The notes below the pieces were generated by a model. It had not been told where the DNA came from. It searched no databases and saw nothing but the letters and a program-made list of their open reading frames with translations. Below are positions 43,742 through 52,900 of a stretch of 64,000 nt of DNA, piece after piece; position 1 is the first letter of the stretch, and every line of letters starts with the position of its first letter. The DNA comes from Mucilaginibacter limnophilus. Lineage in GTDB: Bacteria > Bacteroidota > Bacteroidia > Sphingobacteriales > Sphingobacteriaceae. The DNA is taken from NCBI RefSeq assembly GCF_004005815.1, contig NZ_SACK01000002.1:186001-250000 (forward strand). The letters run 5' to 3'. Both the position numbers and the translations under genes were made by a program.

Positions 43742-44335
43742 TTATACTGCTTTTTCAAGATTTTTTATGGTTTTTGACAGCCTGATTGCTGACAGCAGAA
43801 AATAAAAAGCGCCAAAGGCTGAATAACCCGCTAAACTGCTGACACCCATTGTGGGTGAGTTAGCCATAGCTATAAATGAAATACCTGCCAGCATTGACTG
43901 TCCGCCGCTAATAATCAGGGGCCATTGGCCGCCCAGCTTCTTCCTGCGACTGATGCCAAGAATTAATTGAACAAGGCCGGAGACAAATGCCCATACCCCA
44001 AAAACGATCAGCGCCTGAGAAACGCCTTTTTGTAATGCCAGGACTACTCCGATTGTGGTTAAAATGCCAAAAACGATATTTACATACTGAGGTGTTTTTG
44101 ATACTTGCTGAGGATTGGCCTTTATATCGAGAAAGGTGGCAAAAACGTCCCAGGCCGGGTATATAACAAAAAGAATGTTGGCTATTGTAGTATTGGATTT
44201 AGCAAACACTGATACCAGTATAACCCAGATAATTGAAAATGTGGTACGTATAAAATACAGACGGCGCAGAGATTTAGCGGTTGTAACTGCAGTTGCTGAA
44301 GCTGTTACGTTTGGTGATGCGATTAATGATTCCAT
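43742..44335 (-). CDS. DUF308-like multi-pass membrane protein
   Basis: 197 residues from the ATG at 44335 (MESLIASP); an upstream ATG at 44389 would place a poor cysteine-rich leader before it and lies upstream of the predicted promoter box. Five to six hydrophobic segments separated by short loops, for example FIRTTFSIIWVILVSVF, VNIVFGILTTIGVVLAL and ALIVFGVWAFVSGLVQLIL, then RRKKLGGQW, a loop typical of DUF308/HdeD-like proteins. Function unknown. The 32-bp gap to the Crp/Fnr gene suggests a two-gene unit in which the regulator may control the pair. Confidence 0.72.
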   Translation of the reverse strand: MESLIASPNVTASATAVTTAKSLRRLYFIRTTFSIIWVILVSVFAKSNTTIANILFVIYPAWDVFATFLDIKANPQQVSKTPQYVNIVFGILTTIGVVLALQKGVSQALIVFGVWAFVSGLVQLILGISRRKKLGGQWPLIISGGQSMLAGISFIAMANSPTMGVSSLAGYSAFGAFYFLLSAIRLSKTIKNLEKAV

Positions 44336-44354
44336 GATATGTTTTGTTTGGAAA

Positions 44355-44362
44355 CAAAAGTA
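44355..44362 (-). promoter_or_regulatory. -7 box of the DUF308-crp pair
   Basis: On the minus strand TACTTTTG (44362-44355), a perfect TAnnTTTG, lies 19 nt before the ATG at 44335. It supports that start over the one at 44389. No clear -33 box at the usual spacing. Confidence 0.45.
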
Positions 44363-44508
44363 CACGCAAACCACAAGGCAGTTTTTCACTTAAGTTAAAA
44401 CAGAGATATCGCCAGGCTTATACATAACTTTCACAACATCGCACTTCTCTTCACACCCATAACTTATTTCTTCAGGTATTGTTAAGTTAATTACCAACCA
44501 CCACTTTT

Positions 44509-46185
44509 ATGAAAAGATTAACAGTTATGGGCAATCTGCCCGGGGCTTCCACCATGATGTTCACACAAACAAAAGGGTATAAGATAAGTGCAGGGAGCTA
44601 TTCAAAATTACATAAACAATTGTTGTTAGCGCTACTTGCAATAGCATGCTTGTATGGCTGCCATAAAGACAAAACACCCGGTAAAGACGTTGATCCCGAT
44701 CCTGTAGTAACACAATTCACTATTCCTGAAGAAAGCGTTCAGCTAAACCCCAGCGGTTACGCCCCGTTATGCGCCGTGGTAACCTTTACCAGCCCGATAA
44801 ACGGGCATACCGAGATCATCGTTAAGGGGAAGAATGGCGAAGCATCAGACATTAAACACACGTTTACTGACAATGGTACTCAGCACCAGATAACCGTTGC
44901 CGGCTTGTATGCCGATTATGACAACACGGTTGAAATATCTGTTATAGACGATAAACAAAACCGCGCCAACAGCACAATTTCCATAACTACCGGCGCTTTG
45001 CCGCCAACCATACCAAACTACATAAACTTTGAAGTTGCCGACCGCACCAAAATGGAAAGCGGCTTTAGTTTGGTAAGCAGTTTCAGTAATCTTCCCAATC
45101 CACCTTCAATGCCTTATATGGTTGATAGTTTTGGCGATATTCGCTGGATAGTGGATTACCGTACCCACCCGCAGCTAAACCAACTGTTTTATGATGACGG
45201 CATAGCCAGGCTAAAAAATGGGAACTTCTACTTTGCCGATCAGAAACTCGGTATTTTCGAAATTGACCTGCTTGGCAATGTAGTATATAACTGGGATTTG
45301 CATGGGTATGTGTTCCATCATGAAGTGCATGAAAAGCCTGATGGTAATTTTTTAATCAGCGTAACCAAACCTGAAAGTACAAACAGCAACGGACAGCCTA
45401 CGGTTGAGGACTATATTTTGGAAATTGGCCGTAACAGCGGTGATATTATAAATACTTGGGACCTCAAGGAATCACTGGACGTTTACCGCCGTGCCATGAG
45501 CGACGACAGCCAGGATTGGATACATGTAAACGCGGTTTTGTATGATGAAACTGATAACACCATCATTGTGTCGGGGCGGGTACAGGGTGTTGTAAAGCTA
45601 ACATATGACAACCATGTAAAATGGATACTTGGCCCTCATCGCGGTTGGGGAAGCAACAGCCGGGGTGAAGACATGAATCAGTTTTTGCTTAAGCCTTTAG
45701 ATGCTTCAGGCAATTTGATAGCCGACAACGCCGTGCTCGACGGCAGCGCTAATCATCCCGATTTTGAATGGAGCTGGTATCAACACTCGCCTATACATAT
45801 GCCCGGCGGCAACCTTATGGTGTTTGATAATGGCGATAACCGGAACTTTACTGGCAGGGTTAACTACAGTCGTGCTGTTGAGTATAAAATAGACCCGGTT
45901 AACATGACTGTACAGCAGGTATGGGCTTATGGCAAAGAGCGCGGTGAAGAAACTTTCTCACGCATTGTATCCTCAGTTAAGTTTTTACCCGGTACTAAAC
46001 ATGTGTTGTTTTCACCCGGTTTCCAGGTGCCCAATGCGCAGGGTATGGGCGGTAAGTCAGTCGAAATAGATTACGCTACAAAACAAGTAATTTCAGAACT
46101 TAGTGTAAGTTCGGCCAATGGCTGGGGCTTTCACCGTGTATACCGCATGAGTCTTTATCCTGAAGAAATTATGAATGCTGAATGA
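44509..46185 (+). CDS. Arylsulfotransferase-like (ASST) lipoprotein
   Basis: 558 residues, lipobox CLYGC (C51) after an unusually long 35-residue pre-region; a later start at MMFTQTKG (residue 16) is possible. An immunoglobulin-like N-terminal domain (about 68-165) precedes a six-bladed beta-propeller as in bacterial arylsulfate sulfotransferase. Histidines in matching places are H270/H271 (YVFHHEVH), H339 (WIHVNAV) and H426 (YQHSPIH), and an arginine follows in VSGRVQG. ASST moves sulfate between phenolic compounds without PAPS; the active-site histidine becomes sulfated. No DsbA/DsbB-like or sulfatase gene is near, so the donor is unknown. It stands alone. Confidence 0.85.
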   Translation: MKRLTVMGNLPGASTMMFTQTKGYKISAGSYSKLHKQLLLALLAIACLYGCHKDKTPGKDVDPDPVVTQFTIPEESVQLNPSGYAPLCAVVTFTSPINGHTEIIVKGKNGEASDIKHTFTDNGTQHQITVAGLYADYDNTVEISVIDDKQNRANSTISITTGALPPTIPNYINFEVADRTKMESGFSLVSSFSNLPNPPSMPYMVDSFGDIRWIVDYRTHPQLNQLFYDDGIARLKNGNFYFADQKLGIFEIDLLGNVVYNWDLHGYVFHHEVHEKPDGNFLISVTKPESTNSNGQPTVEDYILEIGRNSGDIINTWDLKESLDVYRRAMSDDSQDWIHVNAVLYDETDNTIIVSGRVQGVVKLTYDNHVKWILGPHRGWGSNSRGEDMNQFLLKPLDASGNLIADNAVLDGSANHPDFEWSWYQHSPIHMPGGNLMVFDNGDNRNFTGRVNYSRAVEYKIDPVNMTVQQVWAYGKERGEETFSRIVSSVKFLPGTKHVLFSPGFQVPNAQGMGGKSVEIDYATKQVISELSVSSANGWGFHRVYRMSLYPEEIMNAE

Positions 46186-46254
46186 TTTTTTTTGATGCAA
46201 CAAGCTTTAAACTTATTTAATCAGGTTTTGTTACATTTATAACAAAACCTACAG

Positions 46255-46443
46255 ATTAGGAAGACCTTAACAGTTTCCGGAGATCCGCAAACATTGACTG
46301 CCATAATGGTGCCTCAAACAGAAGAGTTTCACGATCATGAAGTGGTACGCATCGCTTCGTCAGACAGTAATAAAACCGTTGAAAAACGCATATTTCGCGT
46401 AGTTGACGGCGGTGAAGATAAATGGGAGTTGCAGTTTGAATAA
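46255..46443 (+). CDS. Possible 62-codon gene with ATT in the start position
   Basis: The plus-strand frame from 46255 to the TAA at 46441 reads RKTLTVSGDPQTLTAIMVP, then TEEFHDHEVVRIASSDSNKT and VEKRIFRVVDGGEDKWELQF. This has the composition and strand-loop rhythm of a small soluble beta protein, and it runs to a clean stop just before the convergent MFS gene. Where a start is expected (just before RKTLTV) the codon is ATT, not ATG; the first true ATG (46306, in AIMVP) would leave 45 residues. The simplest reading is a gene that lost its start codon by one base change, or that uses a rare start. No family is recognised. Confidence 0.4.
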   Translation: MRKTLTVSGDPQTLTAIMVPQTEEFHDHEVVRIASSDSNKTVEKRIFRVVDGGEDKWELQFE

Positions 46444-46459
46444 CCACAACAGGTGAAGT

Positions 46460-47641
46460 CTACGCCAACTCAACCACAGCTTTCTGAGTTACTTCGGCCT
46501 GTTTATGCCTCGTCGAAAGTATCCAGGCGAAGCCTGCACCGGCTAAGGCCATAGCCATGCCTACCAATTCGGGCGAAGTATAGCCGTATCCCATGGCAAT
46601 GGGTAGTCCGCCCAAAAACGCACCCAACGCGTTACCAATGTTAAAGCCAGCCTGTGTTACCGACGCACCAAGCATTTCGGCGCCCCTGGTGGTTTGTATC
46701 ATCAGTATTTGTATTGGCGCAGCTAAAGCTATGGATAAGCTACCGGCTATAAAGGTAAGGATAAGCGATAATGGTGTACTCCACGACAGGAAATAGATGG
46801 CCAGCAGCGCTGCAGCCATGGCGATAAGCAAAATAATAGTCGCCGTGAGGGGCTTCAGTTTATCGGCAAGCTTGCCACCCACTATATTGCCCACAAACAT
46901 GCCGAAACCGGCTATCACCATAACGTATGGTACAGCACTGGCCGGCAGGTGGGTAACCTCTGTCATTAACGGTGCGATATAACTTATCCAGCAAAACAGG
47001 CCGCCGGTACCAATAGCGGTAACCAGTACAATAAGCCATGGTTCGATACGGGCAAATACGCGTAATTCAGATTTGATGTCGCCGGTGCGTTTTAAAGGTA
47101 GTGCAGGCATTAAAAAATATAACGAGGCCATAGTGATCAGTCCGATAATACCGACACTGCCAAATGTTAACCGCCACGAAAAATGGTGACCAATGTATGT
47201 GCCTATGGGTACGGTAAGCAAGTTAGCCACGGTAAGACCGCCAAACATAACGGATATGGCCTGTGCCTGCTTGCCTTTTTCGGCAAGGCGTGTTGCCACA
47301 ACTGATCCCACTCCAAAGAAAGCCCCATGCGGCAGGCCCGAGAATAAACGTGCAATAAACAAAATGGCCGGGCTTGGAGCAAAAGCCGACAGGGTGTTAA
47401 ACACCGTGAAGAGCGCCATCAGGCCAAGTAATATTTTCTTCGGGGCAATGTTACCACTTATAGCTGTAAGCAAAGGCGCGCCTATCACTACTCCTAACGC
47501 GTAAGCCGAAATAACATGCCCGGCTTGTGGTATGGTTACATGCAGGTCGGCGGCAATATCGGGCAAAACGCCCATCATCACAAATTCGGTAGTGCCTATG
47601 CCTAAACCGCCCAGTGCGAGTGGTAACAAACTTTTCTTCAT
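46460..47641 (-). CDS. MFS efflux transporter (DHA1-like)
   Basis: 393 residues, twelve hydrophobic segments. The start (PLALGGLGIGTTEFVMMGVLP) and ARLFSGLPHGAFFGVGSVVA are typical of the AraJ/YdhP-like sugar or drug exporters of the DHA1 group, and the loop after helix 2 (NIAPKKILLG) is the short MFS motif. It would export a small compound with proton exchange; substrate unknown. The minus-strand box TATCTTTG (47668-47661) lies 19 nt before the start and is a good promoter candidate. Convergent with the small frame at 46255-46443. Confidence 0.9.
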   Translation of the reverse strand: MKKSLLPLALGGLGIGTTEFVMMGVLPDIAADLHVTIPQAGHVISAYALGVVIGAPLLTAISGNIAPKKILLGLMALFTVFNTLSAFAPSPAILFIARLFSGLPHGAFFGVGSVVATRLAEKGKQAQAISVMFGGLTVANLLTVPIGTYIGHHFSWRLTFGSVGIIGLITMASLYFLMPALPLKRTGDIKSELRVFARIEPWLIVLVTAIGTGGLFCWISYIAPLMTEVTHLPASAVPYVMVIAGFGMFVGNIVGGKLADKLKPLTATIILLIAMAAALLAIYFLSWSTPLSLILTFIAGSLSIALAAPIQILMIQTTRGAEMLGASVTQAGFNIGNALGAFLGGLPIAMGYGYTSPELVGMAMALAGAGFAWILSTRHKQAEVTQKAVVELA

Positions 47642-47660
47642 AGCCTGATATAATAAGTGT

Positions 47661-47668
47661 CAAAGATA
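47661..47668 (-). promoter_or_regulatory. -7 box of the MFS transporter gene
   Basis: TATCTTTG on the minus strand, a perfect match to TAnnTTTG, 19 nt from the start codon. No -33 box is evident. Confidence 0.45.
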
Positions 47669-47738
47669 CACTAAGTTTTTGGCGTCGGTAGTAACCTATC
47701 GGATTAATTACACTGACCGGACATACTGCCAAAATTTT

Positions 47739-47808
47739 GACAGTGTTGACAGGTGTTGACAAGTGTTGACGGTGTTGACAGGTGTTGACTCTGTTGACGT
47801 CAACACCT
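47739..47808. repeat. GTGTTGAC tandem repeat ending in a palindrome
   Basis: Six copies of a unit of 9-10 bp ending in GTTGAC run from 47741 to 47798 (RGTGTTGAC in five, CTGTTGAC in the last). The last copy joins an inverted copy, GTCAACACCT (47799-47808), forming the 14-bp palindrome TGTTGACGTCAACA (47792-47805). A second short repeat, CTCAAATCTAA-like, follows at 47819-47850. It lies between the divergent MFS and exonuclease genes. Confidence 0.75.
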
Positions 47809-47879
47809 GCACCATAGTCTCAAATCTAAGATCTCACATCTCAAATCTAATTACGATATTGCTTCGAAATAGATTCGTC

Positions 47880-48653
47880 ATGAGGATAGCTACCTATAAC
47901 GTTAACGGTGTGAATGGCCGGCTGCCGGTGCTGCTGCGCTGGCTAAACGAAACCCAACCCGATATTGTGTGTCTGCAGGAACTGAAAGCCCAGCAGGATA
48001 ATTTCCCTGAACAGGCTATAGCTGATGCCGGTTACAACGCTATTTGGCACGGGCAAAAAAGCTGGAACGGAGTAGCCATACTGGCACGCGGCATGGAAAT
48101 TCAGGAGCTTAGCCGCGTACTGCCGGGCGACCCTGAGGACAGCCATAGCCGCTACATTGAAGCTATTGTTAACGGCCTTACTATAGGTTGCCTTTACCTG
48201 CCAAATGGCAACCCGGCTCCCGGGCCAAAGTTTGATTACAAGTTGAAGTGGTTTGAGCGTTTTACTCAGCACGCCGCTGGATTGTATGCCTCGGGCAAGC
48301 CTGTGGTATTAACCGGCGATTATAACGTTATGCCTACTGATCTTGACGTGTATAAACCCGAGCGCTGGGTTGACGACGCACTTTTCCGCCCGGAAACACG
48401 CGCCGCCTATAAAAACCTGCTGGCACAGGGCTGGACAGATGCTATCCGCAAGCTGTATCCCGATCAGAAAATTTATACATTCTGGGATTACTTCCGCAAT
48501 GCTTACGGCCGCGACGCGGGGCTGCGTATTGATCATTTTTTGCTTAGTCCAACTGTTGACAGTCGTTTAAAATCAGCGGGTGTCGACCGGCATGTGCGTG
48601 GCTGGGAAAAAACCAGCGACCATGCCCCGGTATGGATAGAACTGGCAGATTAG
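47880..48653 (+). CDS. xthA: Exodeoxyribonuclease III
   Basis: 257 residues from the ATG at 47880 (MRIATYNVNGVNGR); the upstream frame would translate the repeats and is rejected. The enzyme cuts abasic sites and trims 3' ends in base-excision repair. The metal- and phosphate-binding residues are visible: N7, E34 in CLQELK, the TGDYNVMP motif (D and N), the RIDHFLLS block and the final SDHAPV with catalytic D and H. Length is typical. The stop overlaps the convergent CvpA-CAP gene by four bases. It is divergent from the MFS gene across the GTGTTGAC repeat. Confidence 0.96.
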   Translation: MRIATYNVNGVNGRLPVLLRWLNETQPDIVCLQELKAQQDNFPEQAIADAGYNAIWHGQKSWNGVAILARGMEIQELSRVLPGDPEDSHSRYIEAIVNGLTIGCLYLPNGNPAPGPKFDYKLKWFERFTQHAAGLYASGKPVVLTGDYNVMPTDLDVYKPERWVDDALFRPETRAAYKNLLAQGWTDAIRKLYPDQKIYTFWDYFRNAYGRDAGLRIDHFLLSPTVDSRLKSAGVDRHVRGWEKTSDHAPVWIELAD

Positions 48654-49606
48654 TTACGAAAATTCTGTGTGATCATCAGGCCATAAATGCCTGTATCCAA
48701 AATGCCTATGCCAAGCCTGCCAAAGGCAGGATTCAGGATGTTTGCCCGGTGCCCGGGTGATTCCATAAGGCCTTTGTGTGCAATGGCAAGCGTAGGTGCA
48801 AGCGCCAGATTTTCGCCTGCTGTAAGAAAGCGAACCTTATCACGGCGCATCCGGTCAAATGGGTCGTCGCCTTCAGGGGTATAATGTGAAAAGTAACCCC
48901 TTGCCAGCATATCCGCCGAATGCTTGCTCGCAACTACAGCTATTTCAGTGTCGGCTTTAAGCGGTTTTAAATGTCTTTTCACACGTTCAGCGTTCACCAG
49001 TTCCAGCATTTCTTCTTCCAGGTCGGGTCGTCTTTTGGCCGAAGCTACTTTGAATGGCAATTCTACAGGGGTTTCTTTACCAACCTCAACCCGGTTTTTT
49101 GGCATGGCGTGGTTAAGCGCTTCACCAAAAACAGGTGCAAGTTTATTTTGCAGCCATTCAACTTGTGGTACCAGTTTTTCGCCTGCACGGCTATCACGTG
49201 CAGTTTGTGATATATTAGTAGTTAACGGCATAAGCATTAAAAATACAGCTGCGAAAGCCGCCCATATCACGCCGTTCACTATACCCGGAAGTACACCAAA
49301 AGCCCTGTTTAACGTTGCAGTGTGAGCATTTAAAGGTGTACGCTCAAGTATCCTGTAAGCAATGTTATCAATAAATAACCTTGTGATTATAGCTAATAAT
49401 ATAAACGCAACAGGCGGCGCCCACACACCGGTTGCAGGCATAAGTTTAAGCAACAAACTCGCAACGGGCTGATAAGCAATAAAACTGACCCATAAACTAC
49501 CTGTCCATGAAATTAACGCCAGTGAGGCTTGGATGAAACCCTGCCGGTAGCCGTCCCAAACCGAAAAAGCAAAAATCACAAGTAAAAGCAGGTCTATATA
49601 GTTCAT
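48650..49606 (-). CDS. CvpA-CAP domain fusion protein
   Basis: 318 residues made of two known domains. Residues about 1-160 are CvpA, with four membrane segments (YIDLLLLVIFAFSVWDGYRQG starts the family, seen here in its first 21 residues as YIDLLLLVIFAFSVWDG...). Residues about 195-318 are a CAP/SCP domain with ELVNAERVKRHLKPL, HSADMLARGYFSHYTPEGD, GENLA and SPGHRANILN. CvpA is known from colicin V production and purF loci; CAP domains in bacteria are extracellular or periplasmic. The fusion would place the CAP domain outside the inner membrane. The polar linker at about 165-195 supports this. Function unknown; the combination is found in this phylum. Not adjacent to purF. Confidence 0.88.
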   Translation of the reverse strand: MNYIDLLLLVIFAFSVWDGYRQGFIQASLALISWTGSLWVSFIAYQPVASLLLKLMPATGVWAPPVAFILLAIITRLFIDNIAYRILERTPLNAHTATLNRAFGVLPGIVNGVIWAAFAAVFLMLMPLTTNISQTARDSRAGEKLVPQVEWLQNKLAPVFGEALNHAMPKNRVEVGKETPVELPFKVASAKRRPDLEEEMLELVNAERVKRHLKPLKADTEIAVVASKHSADMLARGYFSHYTPEGDDPFDRMRRDKVRFLTAGENLALAPTLAIAHKGLMESPGHRANILNPAFGRLGIGILDTGIYGLMITQNFRN

Positions 49607-49905
49607 TGATGTAAATTACAATTTAATCTGTTTATTACTTATATACACTACCAGCCTAAATATTCTGATGAATAAAATGAACAAAAAGTTTAATTGGTAG
49701 TGTTAAAACCATTGATGTTTATTGTACGTATTTGATATGCTGCCGTTTACATAACTAAACCTGTTTTTAAAGCGTATTGAGAAGAAAATATTTTTATACA
49801 GTAACATTTTTTGCTGAATTTAGTATAAACTGATAAAGCATTACCTGACCAAAACCACAGGTGGATTTTGCTGATAACAGCTAAATTGTGCCTGCATATT
49901 TATAT
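49607..49905. other. 299-bp gap before the T9SS adhesin operon
   Basis: AT-rich and non-coding. A 9-bp inverted repeat, ACACTACCA (49645-49653) and TGGTAGTGT (49695-49703), is separated by 41 bp. I found no convincing TAnnTTTG box, although this must be where the adhesin operon starts. Confidence 0.4.
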
Positions 49906-52900
49906 ATGACGAAAAAATATCTACTTAAAGTTGTTTTATTTTGCTGCCTCATTAGCATTTTTAGTAAGAATGCTTGGGCGCAGTATGCCATAGGCGGAAC
50001 TGCAGGTGCAAACCTGGTAAACTCGGTTTATTGGCTTACGTGGGATAATACTATTCCAAGTTCAACAATGATAAGCTCGCCGGCCGGGTTCACTCCACAA
50101 AATATAATTGCGGGTACATATGTATGGCAGTTTTCGCCCACTGTACGCATAACAGCCGTAATAAGCGATTTAACGGTTGCCAATGGTACAGGTATGCAAT
50201 CATACACCCCCGGCAGCTATGCAGGTGACGGTTTGGATGTACTTTATTCAGGCAATAATCAGCCAAAACCTAACTCTCGCGGTGTGCCTGCTTCGGGCAT
50301 TGCTACACCATACGGTGGTACGGTTAATTTTGATATCGATATAAAAGTAGCCATCCTGATAAATGGAATCTGGACGGATGTGATTTACCCGGGGATGATC
50401 ATCGCAGACGCTGAATCAGTTGACGCAGAAGGTGAATACATAAAAGGAAATACGCCAAATACGATAGCCTGGCAGTTACTTAATAAGCGTGTGCAAGGAA
50501 CTAACGCCGACGAGCATTACCGCTTGCAGCTTTCAAATGCAGGCCGGTCTTTCCGCTTGTTTGCCGACCTTGCGCCCGGAAACTTTGGCGTACAGGCCGT
50601 AATGTTTGCCCGCGGTGCAAGGCATCTAACAGATGTCGGTATGAAGGGTTCAGGTTTAACAGCTATGGCCATTGGTTTTGTGCTGCCTTTTGATTTAGGC
50701 GACGATCCGGCTGGCTACGGCACCACCGGACATTATATGGACGACTTTGAAATAACCGACTACTTTGCCGGAGATGGTACTTATGACGTAGTAACTTATA
50801 ATACTACTCCGCTTACTGCAAAAGCAACAGTTTTTATTGGCGAAGACAATGTCGATCCGGATGGTGAACCGGCAGGAAGTGCAACCTCTGATGATGATGA
50901 CAATACGGGCAACGACGACGAAAGCACGCTTGATGAAGCAGCGCTTCCTGATGTAAAAGTGAATCAGCAGGGAAATATTGTATTTACAGTACCGGTAACA
51001 AATGGTAAAAATGCTACAGCTATTTTAAGGGCATGGCTTGATTTTAACGGCGACAATGTTTTTGGTCCAAATGAAGAGGTAAGTGTAAACGTGCCGGCAA
51101 ATACCAACAATCAAAACGTTACGTTGACCTTCCCTAACTCGATGTTTGCCGGTAAGGTAAAAGTTGGGCCATTATATGCCCGGTTACGCTTATCAACCAC
51201 TACTCTAATTGATAATCCGAGCACCCCGGTTGACGAAAGAAGCACCTCATTTACAGCTGATGGCGAAACTGAAGATTACAGGCTTAAAGACGTATTAGGC
51301 TTGTCAATATCGGGCCGTGTTGTAAATGATGGTAACGGCGGTACAGACAATGCTATTAGCGGCAACCCGCTGCAGGCGCCGGGTGGCAGTCAACTCTATG
51401 CATATCTGGTTGATAACAATAACACTATAGTTAACAAAGCTACAGTAGCAGCAGATGGCTCATATATATTTGATAGCAACAACACCGGTACCTTTATAGT
51501 TGCCATATCAACCAATGATGTAGCCATAGGTGGTAATCTTGGCGATATACCTCCGGCATTGCCTGCGGGCTGGGTGCCATCAGGCGAAGCCTACGGCACA
51601 AATAACATAAGCGGTACAGGCGTTGAAACCGGTACACCAAACTTACGGATAGAAGTAGGTACACCCGGTACAAGCCTAAATGTAACCGGCGTAAACTTCG
51701 GCATAAACCGTGCACCTGTCGCAACCGATGATGCAGGCTCGACAGTAAGCGCTGATCCGGTAACAGTAAATATCCCTGTAAATGATGATGATCCTGACGG
51801 TGATATAGCGCCCGGAACCGTATTGCTTGTTGATCCAACCGATAACGGGTTAAAACAATCGGTTACAGTATCAGGTCAGGGCACCTATACAGTTAATCCA
51901 ACCGGGACGGTAACTTTTACACCGGCGCCGGCCTTCGCAGGAAAAACCATACCACTTCAGTATACTATAAAAGATAATCTTGGTGCCGAAAGTCCGCCAG
52001 CATTAATCAACATAACAGTTAAACCAACAGGTGTTGCCGATGCCTACACAACGTTTGTAGGGACACCGGTGACATCACCTGTAAAAATAAACGACGGACC
52101 CGACGCTGCTTCAACTACTGTGACTGTAGCAACACCGCCAACAAATGGTACCACCAGTGTTGATGCACAGGGCCGTGTCACTTATACGCCAAATCCGGGA
52201 TATGTAGGTACTGACACGTACACATATGTATTGACTACGCCTGACGGTATAGCTTCAGACCCGGTAACAGTAACCGTGACCATAGGTGGAGGTAGTATCG
52301 AGTTAACTAAAGCTGCAACTAACACAGGTAATGATGCAGGAGATATAATAAATTATACAATAATTGCAAGAAATACTGGCGCTTCGGCTTTAAGTAATGT
52401 AACCGTTACTGACCCGGGTGCCGACGCCGGAAGTATTCAGCCAGCTACTGTGGCAAGCCTTGCAGCAGGGGAATCAGCAACGTTTACGGCAACCCACACC
52501 TTAACGCAGGCCGATGTTGATGCCGGAACCTATGTTAACCAGGCAAGTGTAACCGCTACTGCACCCGGCGGGCAAACGGTTACCGACGACGCATCTGACG
52601 ATCCGGGCACACCGGCAGCTAATGATCCTACTGTTGTTACTATTACAGCCGAACCTGGTATCACACTTGAAAAAACAGGCACCTTTACCGATAACTTTAT
52701 CACCTACAGCTTCGTAGTGCGCAACACAGGTAATTTGGTGTTAAACAATGTTACCTTTACCGACTTGAATCTCGGTATCAACAATGCCCAGGTTAATAAT
52801 GTGCCTCCCGGTGGTCTGTTGCCCGGTGCAAGCGTTCCGTTTACTTATACATATACCTTAACCCAGGCTGATAAGGACGCAGGTAGTGTAAGTAACACAG

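Noticed and set aside
46256..46447. Minus-strand 63-residue open frame between the ASST and MFS genes
   Set aside because: Its composition (many R, L, C and F) is that of an antisense shadow; the plus-strand frame over the same bases reads like a real protein.
47741..47808. CRISPR array
   Set aside because: Units of 9-10 bp without spacers are not a CRISPR array, and there are no cas genes in the window.
47763..47879. Longer N-terminus for exonuclease III
   Set aside because: It would translate the GTGTTGAC and CTCAAATCT repeats; MRIATYNVNG at 47880 is the normal family start.
51494..51838. Minus-strand frame inside the adhesin gene, rich in H, L, R and Y
   Set aside because: Antisense of low-complexity T/G/P-rich repeats; no start site or family pattern.
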